Assembly: GCF_900605015.1 (NCBI RefSeq)
Contig: NZ_LR027573.1
Coordinates: forward strand, 1,223,501-1,287,500
Reading direction: 5' to 3'
Length of the DNA: 64,000 nucleotides
Source of the DNA: Olsenella sp. Marseille-P4559
Lineage (GTDB): Bacteria > Actinomycetota > Coriobacteriia > Coriobacteriales > Atopobiaceae
A program made the position numbers and the translations under genes. Each line of letters opens with the position of its first letter. The first letter of the stretch is position 1. Shown in pieces: positions 52,671 to 63,219 of this stretch. A model generated the notes under the pieces. It searched no databases, was not told where the DNA came from, and saw only the letters and a list, made by a program, of their open reading frames with translations.

Positions 52671-53348
52671 CTACTCCGCCGCGCGATAGCCCATGCCGCG
52701 AACGGTCCGGATGAGCTGTGGGCTTGCGGGGTCGTCCTCGATCTTGTCGCGCAGGCGGCGAATGTAGACCGAGAGGGTGTTCTCCTCGACGTAGGCACCG
52801 GAGTCCTCCCACAGCGCCTCGCGCATCATATCGCGTGTCACGATGCTGCCGGCCTTGCTTGCAAAGAGCAGCAGCAGGCGATACTCGACGGCCGAGAGGT
52901 CCAGTTCGCGGCCGTCTTTGGTCGCGCGGGCGCGGGAGGGGTCGACCGTGACGTTACCCAGGTGGAGGACACGCTCGGCGGGTCGCATGCGCCTGAGCAC
53001 GGTGCGGATGCGCGCAAGCAGCTCGCGCGGTCGGAACGGCTTGGCGATGTAGTCATCAGCACCCATCGAGAGGCCCGCGACGGTGTTGAACTCGTCGTCC
53101 GAGGCAGTGAGGAAGATCACGGGCAGCTGCGGGCGAGCCTCCTTGAGCGCCCCGCACACGGCAAACCCGTTGCCCTGCTCGAGCGTGACGTCGAGGAGCA
53201 CGAGGTCAAAGGACTTGTTGGCGCGTATGCCCAGCTCGATGGCGCTATGCTGGCTGGGGGTCGCCTCAACGTCGTAGCCCTCGGAGCGCAAGAGTTCCGT
53301 GAGCGTGCGGACGATGTCCGCGTTGTCTTCGACGAGCAGTATGCGCAT
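52671..53348 (-). CDS. Response regulator (OmpR/PhoB family)
   Basis: The 225-residue protein has a receiver domain with the phospho-acceptor Asp53 in LVLLDVTLEQG, acidic pair in LLVEDNAD, and Lys in YIAKPFRP. A winged-helix DNA-binding domain follows (DLSAVEYRLLLLFASKAGSI, VYIRRLRDKIEDDPASPQLI). GGGAGG precedes the ATG at 53348. The kinase gene starts 4 bp after its stop. It probably controls the ABC exporter genes downstream. Confidence 0.94.
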   Translation of the reverse strand: MRILLVEDNADIVRTLTELLRSEGYDVEATPSQHSAIELGIRANKSFDLVLLDVTLEQGNGFAVCGALKEARPQLPVIFLTASDDEFNTVAGLSMGADDYIAKPFRPRELLARIRTVLRRMRPAERVLHLGNVTVDPSRARATKDGRELDLSAVEYRLLLLFASKAGSIVTRDMMREALWEDSGAYVEENTLSVYIRRLRDKIEDDPASPQLIRTVRGMGYRAAE

Positions 53349-53441
53349 TGGTGCCTCCCCGGTTGTGCGGTGCTGTTGTGATGCGCGTGCGGCGTTCGTG
53401 GCGCGCGTTGCGGCGTGCGCACGGACGTCACCACACCACAC

Positions 53442-54266
53442 TTACCACACCGAGAACGGCGCGTCCTGTGCGGAAACGCAGACGGTCAGGTGACCGTCGG
53501 GCGTGCGGGCCTCAGTGAAGGTCTCGTTTGCTGCTTCGGCGCCCACGGCGGCGGCAAGCGCGCGCACGGCCACGCTGGGCCGGTTGTTCTCGTGCGAGAG
53601 ATGCATGCCCACGATGACCTCGGTCTCTTTGGTTACGAGGTCGGGGAGGGCGTTGGCCGCCTGGGCATTCGAAAGATGCCCGCGCCGACCGTGGATGCGT
53701 TGCTTGAGGTAGCCGGGGTAGGGACCCGTGGCGAGCATGCGTTCGTCGTGGTTGGCCTCGAGCGCAAGCACACGGCAGCCCGTGAGCGCCTGGCCGGCCT
53801 CGTCGGTGAGCACGCCGGTGTCGGTGCAGTAGCCCAGTGCGTCCGCCACCTCGCCGTTCTCGTCTATCGACGCGAAACGGAAGCCAACCGGGTCTGCGAC
53901 GTCATGGCTGGTGGGGAAGACATTTACGAGCATGCCGCCCAGCTCGAGCGAATCCATGCGGCTGATGACCTCGAACGGGAGTTGCGACAGGCGTTCTCGC
54001 GCGGCGACGGTGCCAGCCGTTGCGTAGAGCGGGCCGCCGAAGTGGTTGGCGAAGACCGGTAGGCCAGCGATGTGGTCCGTGTGTTCGTGCGTGAGCAGGA
54101 TCGCGCGGATGTTGTCCACGTTGACGCCCAGCTCACGGGCGCGTGCGAGCAGCGCGCGTCGAGTGATGCCGTCGTCGACGAGCACGGAGCCCGCGGGGCC
54201 TTCGATAACAGCGGCGTTGCCCTTCGAGCCCGAGGCTAGGACGTGCAGGTGGATCTGTGGGGTCAT
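53442..54266 (-). CDS. Metallo-beta-lactamase fold hydrolase, WalJ/YycJ type
   Basis: The 274-residue protein begins IHLHVLASGSKGNAAVIEG, and has the metal motif THEHTDHIAGL, then SHDVADPVGF and GYCTDTGVLT. These match YycJ/WalJ, a predicted 5'-3' exonuclease associated with WalRK in Firmicutes. It is often involved in cell-wall or DNA repair; its substrate is unproven. It lies upstream of the response regulator and could be co-transcribed with it (93-bp gap). The ATG at 54266 follows GAGAGGA. Confidence 0.88.
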   Translation of the reverse strand: MTPQIHLHVLASGSKGNAAVIEGPAGSVLVDDGITRRALLARARELGVNVDNIRAILLTHEHTDHIAGLPVFANHFGGPLYATAGTVAARERLSQLPFEVISRMDSLELGGMLVNVFPTSHDVADPVGFRFASIDENGEVADALGYCTDTGVLTDEAGQALTGCRVLALEANHDERMLATGPYPGYLKQRIHGRRGHLSNAQAANALPDLVTKETEVIVGMHLSHENNRPSVAVRALAAAVGAEAANETFTEARTPDGHLTVCVSAQDAPFSVW

Positions 54267-54444
54267 GCGGCGGTTCCTCTCGGCTGTGGTCGATGCGCAA
54301 CGGACAGCGTAGCAGCCCCGCACGACAGTATTTCCGAGCGGGCCGTGGCTTCACGTGCGCACCAAACCGGTGCCATCCCGTGTTGCCGGGTGGCTCCGGT
54401 GCCGGGGGGCTCCGAGTCCGGCCCGCCTCCCCTCTACCCTCTAG

Positions 54445-54541
54445 AAAGTGAACACGAATTCAATCGAGATGCTTATGGGATTCTCGCCAACTGGGCATTT
54501 CTCGGCTCTCGCCTTTCGGTATTGAATTCGTGTTCACTTTT
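54445..54541. repeat. 97-bp inverted-repeat element, copy 1 (family C)
   Basis: AAAGTGAACACGAATTCAAT at 54445-54464 is the perfect inverse of the arm at 54521-54540. The 56-bp interior is GC-richer and carries GGCGAGA-type motifs on the minus strand. It lies 3' of the family C nuclease-fold gene. The rest of 54267-54694 shows no gene. Confidence 0.9.
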
Positions 54542-54694
54542 GAGGGACATAGAAGGGCCCACGGCGGTGGGATTCGGCGATGGGCTTCGGCACACAGGGA
54601 CTCGTGGCCATTGGGTTTCTGCTGCCGAAGGACCTGCTGTCGGTGGGTCTGCCATAGCATGCGCAGCCTGCCTCGGCCTGCCTGCTAGACCAGG

Positions 54695-55873
54695 TTACAC
54701 ACGCAGTGTCGTAACAACCTGCTCGTCAAACGTAATGTCGTAGTCCTCAATCGTCACGTCAGGTTCGGCAAACCGAGCGAGCTCCCGGCTCAGCTCTCTT
54801 CCGCGCCTGCCGGGCAAAAGAGACCAAATGAGTCGTTGCCGCTCCTTGGCAAGCCGTGGCCTTCTCAGCGCGCGTCTTTGCTTCGAGAAGTCTCGCTGAT
54901 TCGTGTGCTCGAGAAGTGACATGGCCTGCAGCATTACGTGGTCGATGCCGCCGCGTTTGTAGAAGTCCTCTTTGGTGACGGGCAAAATCGAAAGCCCCTG
55001 CACTAGCAGGTCGCGGTCGCGTCGCTTGTCGGCCACGACCGACGCACGCATGGAAGCGAACGACGTATTGTCGAGAAAATCTGCGCCAGACGTTGTCGTG
55101 GCGTCTTCCCTGAAGTGGGGACTGCCATCATAGTTGAAACCAACGCTGGAACCCCTCACAAGGGAGTCCGGGACTCGGCTTGCCTTGTCTACAAGCGAGA
55201 GGAGTTCCCCTCTTGCGACAAACCTAGGGTTAAGCTGCAGTTCACCGAGTTCATAGCCAAGTTGGTGGAGAGGCATGCGAGCAAGGCCATTGAAGAGGGC
55301 CTCCTGAGGAGACCACGCCTCATCCATGAGCCACTCGGCTACCATGCTGCTCTGTTCAAGTCCGGCGAGGTCGCGTGCCTGGGAGATGTACGACCTGATT
55401 TTATCAGCGGTTGTTACTGGTTTGATGCCATAAACCGTTCTGCCATCCCGCGGGTCGCAGGCGTCGCGCGAGAACCGCCCGCACAACTCCAGGCCTACCA
55501 GCAGCTGGACGGCGGGAGACATGATGGTGCCCATCTCAATAAAGAGCAGTTCGGGACAGGGGATTCGGACACCATCGACCAACTCGACTGTCGAGTCTTT
55601 TGGCAGTCCGCGCACGTACACGGTGTTCCGCGCCGTTCGCGAGCGAATGCGCGCGCCTGGCCGCGGCACCATCACCTGGGCCTTGCCGCGCACGTCGGAG
55701 AGCCTCACCCCCACGGATGCCAGGCACGCGTCGATGCGCCGCCGCGTCCAGTACTTGTGCGGGCCGACCACGGAGGTCTCAAGGCCCTTTCGGTCCGTCG
55801 TGAGCACACGGCCCGAACTTCGCCATGCGCGCAGGACATGCAGGGCGGTGAGCTTGTTGAACGTGATCCTCAT
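54695..55873 (-). CDS. DUF559-like predicted nuclease-fold protein (family C)
   Basis: The 392-residue protein is a divergent relative of those at 1745-2737 and 15179-16159. The middle segment PELLFIEMGTIMSPAVQLLV aligns in pattern with the family B product (RPAVAIAQLG...). The C-terminal domain has a Glu-containing helix (SPQEALFNGLARM), PDSLV, VGFNYDGSPHF and a basic VADKRRDRDLLVQGLSILPV, which fits DUF559-like PD-(D/E)XK proteins, though the E/D core is harder to assign. The N-terminal 100 residues resemble a winged-helix or AbiEi-type region. Repeat elements of family C lie downstream (one) and upstream (two). Confidence 0.65.
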   Translation of the reverse strand: MRITFNKLTALHVLRAWRSSGRVLTTDRKGLETSVVGPHKYWTRRRIDACLASVGVRLSDVRGKAQVMVPRPGARIRSRTARNTVYVRGLPKDSTVELVDGVRIPCPELLFIEMGTIMSPAVQLLVGLELCGRFSRDACDPRDGRTVYGIKPVTTADKIRSYISQARDLAGLEQSSMVAEWLMDEAWSPQEALFNGLARMPLHQLGYELGELQLNPRFVARGELLSLVDKASRVPDSLVRGSSVGFNYDGSPHFREDATTTSGADFLDNTSFASMRASVVADKRRDRDLLVQGLSILPVTKEDFYKRGGIDHVMLQAMSLLEHTNQRDFSKQRRALRRPRLAKERQRLIWSLLPGRRGRELSRELARFAEPDVTIEDYDITFDEQVVTTLRV

Positions 55874-55969
55874 GCTGGTTCCCCACGAATAGCGAGCGAT
55901 TGGCGCCTATAAATTGTCGCGCAGCGGTACGAGCGCATGCCGAGAGGGTACGCCATCCGGGCCTTGGGG

Positions 55970-56063
55970 AAGTGAACACGATTTCAATTGGCTTTCCCGA
56001 TGCAACAAGAAAGCCCTGTTGTGTGGCGTGAGCAGAGATGCGCGATTGAAAACGTGCGCACTT
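55970..56063. repeat. 94-bp inverted-repeat element, copy 2 (family C)
   Basis: Left arm AAGTGAACACGATTTCAAT at 55970 and right arm ATTGAAAACGTGCGCACTT at 56045-56063, with three mismatches between arms. It lies 97 bp upstream of the family C gene's start, where it could overlap that gene's control region. Confidence 0.82.
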
Positions 56064-56361
56064 CTCGGCGTCAGATTAAAGGGGGTACGTGGCTGCTCCA
56101 ATTGCTGGTTTTGGCGCGGAATGACGTCATGAATGCGCCGCGGGGAGCCAAGATGCCGAAAGCCGTCAGAAAAACATGGCGTCCAGACGCTGCTGGGGTG
56201 CCCTGTCGAGCGATTTCTCGCCGCCGGTGACGCTTGCGAGGGCGTCGAGAAATAGCATCGTTTCTTCACATCTAAGGGATTTTGGTGCCCTGCACAATGG
56301 GGTGGCTTCTCAAGCGCACGAGGTCTTGCTCGGGGCGCCCGAGCGCGGGTCCCGGTCCGGG

Positions 56362-56460
56362 AAAAGTGAACACGAATCCAATCCGAGGAAGTTGCTGGCG
56401 AGAAAACCGCAGTTGCCGAGAAGCCCCTAGTGGCCGCGATTGAAAACGTGTTCACTTTTC
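56362..56460. repeat. 98-bp inverted-repeat element, copy 3 (family C)
   Basis: Left arm AAAAGTGAACACGAATCCAA starts at 56362; right arm ATTGAAAACGTGTTCACTTT at 56439-56458. The interior has GGCGAGAA and GCCGAGAA. It lies 126 bp before tilS. The rest of 55874-56585 has no gene. Confidence 0.85.
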
Positions 56461-56585
56461 TGGGTGGGCTACGCCGCTGGAGCGTTTGGGCGGCCCCGGT
56501 GGTCCGGCCGGGATGGGCACCGGGCGCTGCGGGTAAAATCGTGCCCGTGCAACCGTGCCGCGCACACGAAGGGAGGAAGCCGCAC

Positions 56586-58106
56586 ATGCCAAGCGTTGCT
56601 CGCAGATACGGCTCGAAAGGTCCCGGCCGCAACCTCAGCTACAGCACCGATGACGCCCTGCGTGCCCCTGTCGTCCTCATGGTCTCCGGCGGTGCGGACT
56701 CCACCGCCCTTCTGGTGCTGGCGGCGACCTCCGCACTTGACATCGAAGACGGCCGCGGCCACGCACACATCGCCCGCGAGCGCCTCCACGTGCTCCACGT
56801 CAACCACCGCCTGCGCGGCATCGACGCCGATGAGGACGAGGAGTTCGTCCGCGACCTCGCCGCGCGCTACGGCATCCCCTGCACCATCCGTCGCGTAGAC
56901 GTTGCCGCGCTGGCCGCTGCCTCCCCGGATGGCAACATCGAAAACGCCGGCCGAGAGGTGCGCTACAGCGAGGCCACCCGTCTGGCCAACGAGCTGTCGG
57001 CCAAGGTGGGCACGCCCCGCTCGGCCGCCCGCATCCTTACGGCTCACACGGCCAACGACCGAGCCGAGACCTTTGTGATGAACGCCATCCGCGGTACCGG
57101 CGCCTCGGGCCTCTCGTCCATTCCGCGCCGTCGCAACCGCGTGGTGCGCCCGCTGCTCGACCGCACCCACGACGAGCTCTGCGAGTTCTTGCGCATGCGC
57201 GGCATCGTGTGGCGTGAGGATGACACCAACGCCGATACCCGCTACCTGCGCGCATATGTGCGCCACGAAGTCATGCCGGTTCTCGAGCAGAGAAACCCGC
57301 GCGTCGTGGCAAGCATTTCGACCACCTGCGACATCCTCTCGGACGAGGACGCCTATCTCACGGCTGTCGCCGCACGCACCCTGCGCGATCTGACGCGACG
57401 CACCGGAGAGGGGACCCTTGCCCTGGACGCGGCACGTCTTGCTGCCTGCGAGGTGGCCATTGCCCGCCGTGTGGCACGCTCGGCAATCCTCACGGTGTGC
57501 CCCGAGGCCCGTCTTGAAGCGCGCCATATCGCACAGGTGTTGGCCCTTGTCGCCGCGGGTACTGGCTCTGCGTCCATCCCCATGGGCGCCGACGCCCGTG
57601 TGGAGTACGGCCTGCTCTTCCTGCGCGCTCACGCACCGGAAGCTCACGACTTTGCCGGCTGGCTCGAGGTCCCCGGCGAGCTGGTGCTGGGAGGCTCGCG
57701 TCCCGGCCGTGTGCCCGCACGGCTCACGGCGCGCCTCCTTCTGGCCCCGGCCGGCGCGGGCATACCCGAGCTTGCCCTCTCGCACGGCCGCGAGTGGGCA
57801 GGGACGTCGGTCCTTCTCGACGCTTCTGCCTGCGGCGTTGATGCCAGCCTGGGCGGCCGGCTCTGGGTCGACTCGCCGCACGCGGGAGACGTCCTCTGCC
57901 CTTTGGGCATGCATGGCCAGTCGAAGAAGGTCTCCGACCTGCTCAACGAGGTCCACGTCCCCACGGTCGAGCGCCCGCTCGTGCCCATTGTGCGCACCTC
58001 GCCAACCGGGCCGGTGGTGTGGGTTGCGGGAATCAGGGCCGACGAGCGCATGCGTTGCACGCCACGCACCTCACACTTGCTAGAATTAAGTCTCCGAACA
58101 GCATAG
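56586..58106 (+). CDS. tilS: tRNA(Ile)-lysidine synthase
   Basis: The 506-residue PP-loop ATPase adds lysine to C34 of tRNA-Ile(CAU) to change its decoding. The N-terminal loop MVSGGADSTALLVLA binds ATP and LTAHTANDRAETFVMN is a family motif. C-terminal domains complete the protein. The frame is open upstream, but GGGAGG and the conserved start favour ATG 56586. It precedes hpt, as in many Gram-positives (tilS-hpt-ftsH). Confidence 0.93.
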   Translation: MPSVARRYGSKGPGRNLSYSTDDALRAPVVLMVSGGADSTALLVLAATSALDIEDGRGHAHIARERLHVLHVNHRLRGIDADEDEEFVRDLAARYGIPCTIRRVDVAALAAASPDGNIENAGREVRYSEATRLANELSAKVGTPRSAARILTAHTANDRAETFVMNAIRGTGASGLSSIPRRRNRVVRPLLDRTHDELCEFLRMRGIVWREDDTNADTRYLRAYVRHEVMPVLEQRNPRVVASISTTCDILSDEDAYLTAVAARTLRDLTRRTGEGTLALDAARLAACEVAIARRVARSAILTVCPEARLEARHIAQVLALVAAGTGSASIPMGADARVEYGLLFLRAHAPEAHDFAGWLEVPGELVLGGSRPGRVPARLTARLLLAPAGAGIPELALSHGREWAGTSVLLDASACGVDASLGGRLWVDSPHAGDVLCPLGMHGQSKKVSDLLNEVHVPTVERPLVPIVRTSPTGPVVWVAGIRADERMRCTPRTSHLLELSLRTA

Positions 58107-58161
58107 GTGGCGCATGGGCCGAGAAGCGCGACCGGCTCCCGCCAGGAAGTGGAGGATCGCA

Positions 58162-58713
58162 ATGGCAGAGATGCATCCGGACGTGGAGAGCGTCGTCCTG
58201 AGCGAGGAGGACATTCACCGAATCATGTCCCGCATGGGAAGCCAGATCTCTGAGGACTACGTGGGCAAGAACCCCCTCATCGTGGCCGTCCTGCGTGGTG
58301 CCTTCATCTTTACCGCAGACCTCATGCGCGCAATCACCGTGCCTTGCTCGGTCGATTTCATGGCCGTGAGCAGCTACGGGGACGGCGTCAAGAGCTCCGG
58401 CGTGGTGCGCATCGTGAAAGACCTCGATACCAAGGTCGAGGGACGTCACGTGATTGTGGCCGAGGACATCCTCGACTCCGGTCTCACCCTGTCCTACCTG
58501 GTGAAGCTCCTGCAGTCGAGAAGGCCCGCCTCCATCGAGATTGCGGCCTTCTCGGTAAAGGACATCCCCAACCACACGCCGGCCGTCACCCCACGCTACG
58601 TGGGTGCGCACGTGCCCGACGCCTTTGTGGTGGGCTACGGCCTCGACTACGCCGAGCGCTACCGCAACCTGCCCTACGTGGGCATCCTCAAGCCCGAGGT
58701 CTACTCGAAGTAA
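58162..58713 (+). CDS. hpt: Hypoxanthine phosphoribosyltransferase
   Basis: The 183-residue enzyme salvages hypoxanthine or guanine with PRPP. The PRPP motif is VIVAEDILDSGLTL; the flexible-loop region is AVSSYGDGVKSSG and the N-terminal segment is LIVAVLRGAFIFTADL. GGAGG precedes the ATG at 58162. Position between tilS and ftsH is a conserved arrangement. Confidence 0.95.
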   Translation: MAEMHPDVESVVLSEEDIHRIMSRMGSQISEDYVGKNPLIVAVLRGAFIFTADLMRAITVPCSVDFMAVSSYGDGVKSSGVVRIVKDLDTKVEGRHVIVAEDILDSGLTLSYLVKLLQSRRPASIEIAAFSVKDIPNHTPAVTPRYVGAHVPDAFVVGYGLDYAERYRNLPYVGILKPEVYSK

Positions 58714-58746
58714 CACTCCAGGAAGCTACCGCAAGGAGACGTTTTC

Positions 58747-60793
<2,047 letters not shown>

Positions 60794-60804
<11 letters not shown>

Positions 60805-61978
60805 CGAGCTGAGCTACGCCTATGGGGCGTCGAAGTCGTCCATTCGCGAGATTGCCGCCTACGGCGCCGCGCGGAAGGCGCAGGTTGGTGCCGAGAACGT
60901 CTTTGACTTCAGCCTGGGCAACCCTTCGATTCCTGCACCGGATGCGGTCCGCGAGTCCATCGAGCGCTCGCTCCGGCTCCCGCCCACGCAGCTGCACAGC
61001 TACACCCCGGCCTCTGGCTTGCCCTTTGTCCGAGAGAAGCTGGCCGCGTCGCTCTGCCGCCGCTTCGGCGAGAACGCCGCAACCGCCGGCGACCTCTACC
61101 TTACCTGCGGTGCGGCGGCGTCGCTCTCCATCAGCTTCCATGCGGTGGTAAACCCCGGTGACGAGGTCATCGTGATAGCCCCGTACTTCCCCGAGTACCG
61201 CGTCTGGATCGAGACCGCAGGTGCCGCCTGCGTCGAGGTCATGGCAGACGCGGAGACGTTCCAGATCGATACCGAGGCCGTGCGCGCAGCCGTCACGTCG
61301 CGCACGAAGGCTGTCGTGATCAACTCGCCCAACAACCCCGTGGGTTCGGTCTACTCGGCGCAGAACCTCGCCGCGCTGGCAGACGTCCTGTGCGAGCGCG
61401 AGGACGCCTTGGGCACTGCCATCTACCTCGTTGCCGACGAGCCCTACCGCGAGATCTCCTACGGCGTGGAGGTGCCGTGGGTTCCGGCCGTCTACGACCG
61501 CACGCTGGTGTGCTACTCGTACTCCAAGAGCCTCTCGCTTCCCGGCGAGCGTATAGGTTGGGTGCTGGTGCCGCCCACCAACCCCGACCACGACCGCCTG
61601 ATTCCCGCTGTCGCGGGTGCGGGTCGCTCGCTGGGCTTTGTCTGTGCTCCCGCGCTCTTCCAGCGTGTGGTTGCCGATTGCTGCGACGTGCCCTCGGATG
61701 TCGAGGCCTACGCGCGCAACCGCGAGGCGCTCACGCGCGGCCTCTCCGGGCTGGGCTACCGCTACATCGAGCCGCAGGGTGCCTTCTACCTGTGGGTAAA
61801 GGCGCTGGAACCCGACGCCAACGCCTTCTTCGAGCGCGCAAAGTCCCTCGAGCTTCTGCCCGTCCCGTCCGACAGCTTTGGCTGCACGGGCTGGGTGCGC
61901 ATTGGCTACTGCGTGAGCCACGAGACCATCGTGAACTCGATGCCTGCGTGGGAAAAGCTCGCCGAGAGCTATCGCTAG
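60794..61978 (+). CDS. PLP-dependent aminotransferase class I/II
   Basis: The 394-residue protein has the fold-type I signature: INSPNNPVGSVYS, DEPYREISY and the PLP-lysine motif SYSKSLSLPGERIGW. It belongs to the aspartate aminotransferase family. The N-terminal LGNPSIPAPDAVRES is characteristic of that family. The amino donor and acceptor cannot be assigned. It starts inside the 3' end of ftsH, so it is probably translated from the same transcript. Confidence 0.9.
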
Positions 61979-61990
61979 GGGGCTGGGTTC

Positions 61991-63034
61991 GTGGAGCGTA
62001 CCTGCGGAGACTGCATCTTCTTTGGGGAGCGCATAGGCATTGTGCGCACGCGTAACGTGTGCGAGCTACCCGGCGGGAGGCTTCGCGCGGTCGAGAAGAC
62101 CGAGGCTGCCTGTGGCTCTTTCCAAGTCTCTCCGAGGGCGTCGTTTGGGTTGGGATGTGCCGCGGGCGTGGGCGAGAGAGGCGCCGTCGCTCCGGCCGCG
62201 GCGGCGCTTGGCCTGCAGTGCACCCCCGGGCGCCAAGTCCTCTGCGACACGCACTGCCACACGCTCTTCTCGCGCCATGCGTACTCTACGCTCGAGGAGG
62301 ACGTGCGCGCTGCGGCCGCGCAGGGCATGGAGCTCCTCGGCGTCACAGACCACTACTCCAGCATGCTGTACGCCGAACAGACCGTCCAGAACTGGCAGTA
62401 CTTCCTCAACCTGTGGGCATGGCCGCGCAGGTGGCATGGGGTGCGTCTCCTGCGCGGATGCGAGGCAGACATCGTGGACCTCGATGGGAACATCTTTGGG
62501 CACGACATCTTCTTCGAGAACGAGATTTCCGGCGGCAAGCACCGCCGTCCCTACAACCTCAAGAAGATGGCGTTCAAGCAGTGCGACTACGTGATAGCAA
62601 GCGTCCATGGCAAGGGGTTCACCAAGGATGCCTCTCGCGAGCAGATCACACGGATGTACCTGCGCGTTCTGGAGGACCCCAAGGTCCTGATCCTTGGCCA
62701 CGTTGGTCGCACCGGGCTCGACTTTGATATGGACACGGTGCTTGGTGCCGCCAAGGAGCGCGGAAAGCTCATCGAGGTCAACGAGTCGAGCCTCATTGCC
62801 CAGAAGCGCGCGGGTTCCTACGACCGCTGCCGCGAGATTGTCTCGCGCTGCGCCGAGCTGGGCGTGAGCATCTCGTTTGGGTCCGATGCCCACGTGGCTT
62901 CTCTGGTGGGCCATCATGAGGCGGTGGATGCCCTGCTCGACGAGGTGCACTTCCCCCAGGAGCTTGTGGCCTGCCGTGATGCCGACACGTTTGTGGGTGT
63001 TGTCGAGTCTGTCATCGGTCCCATGGCCGAGTAG
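61991..63034 (+). CDS. PHP-domain phosphoesterase with an N-terminal Cys motif
   Basis: The 347-residue protein has a C-terminal PHP domain with metal-binding motifs DTHCHTLFSRHAYST, GVTDHY, VIASVHGKG, LGHVGRTG and FGSDAHVAS, as in YcdX-type phosphatases. A preceding region of about 75 residues begins ERTCGDCIFFGERIG and carries Cys at CGDC, VCELP and ACGSF, which may bind zinc or a cluster. This extension is unusual for the family. The GTG at 61991 is 12 bp after the aminotransferase stop. The phosphatase substrate is unknown. Confidence 0.85.
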   Translation: MERTCGDCIFFGERIGIVRTRNVCELPGGRLRAVEKTEAACGSFQVSPRASFGLGCAAGVGERGAVAPAAAALGLQCTPGRQVLCDTHCHTLFSRHAYSTLEEDVRAAAAQGMELLGVTDHYSSMLYAEQTVQNWQYFLNLWAWPRRWHGVRLLRGCEADIVDLDGNIFGHDIFFENEISGGKHRRPYNLKKMAFKQCDYVIASVHGKGFTKDASREQITRMYLRVLEDPKVLILGHVGRTGLDFDMDTVLGAAKERGKLIEVNESSLIAQKRAGSYDRCREIVSRCAELGVSISFGSDAHVASLVGHHEAVDALLDEVHFPQELVACRDADTFVGVVESVIGPMAE

Positions 63035-63142
63035 GGTCGAGCCGTGCGGCACTTTAGTACTTGTGCTTGTCATCCTGGGTGGTACCGAGCCACAGGGCTT
63101 GCCGTAACCGCACGGTGCACGCGTCCTCCAAACGGGGTAAAG

Positions 63143-63160
63143 TTAGCCCAAATAGACTAA
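63143..63160. promoter_or_regulatory. Candidate DtxR/MntR-type site upstream of feoAB
   Basis: TTAGCCCAAATAGACTAA, an imperfect 18-bp palindrome (TTAGnC and GnCTAA), 60 bp before feoAB. It resembles DtxR-family boxes of the TTAG...CTAA kind. Confidence 0.5.
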
Positions 63161-63219
63161 TTAACCCAATCGGTCGCGGGGTACCAGCCCGCCGCACCCA
63201 CGGACCCATGAGGAGAGAC

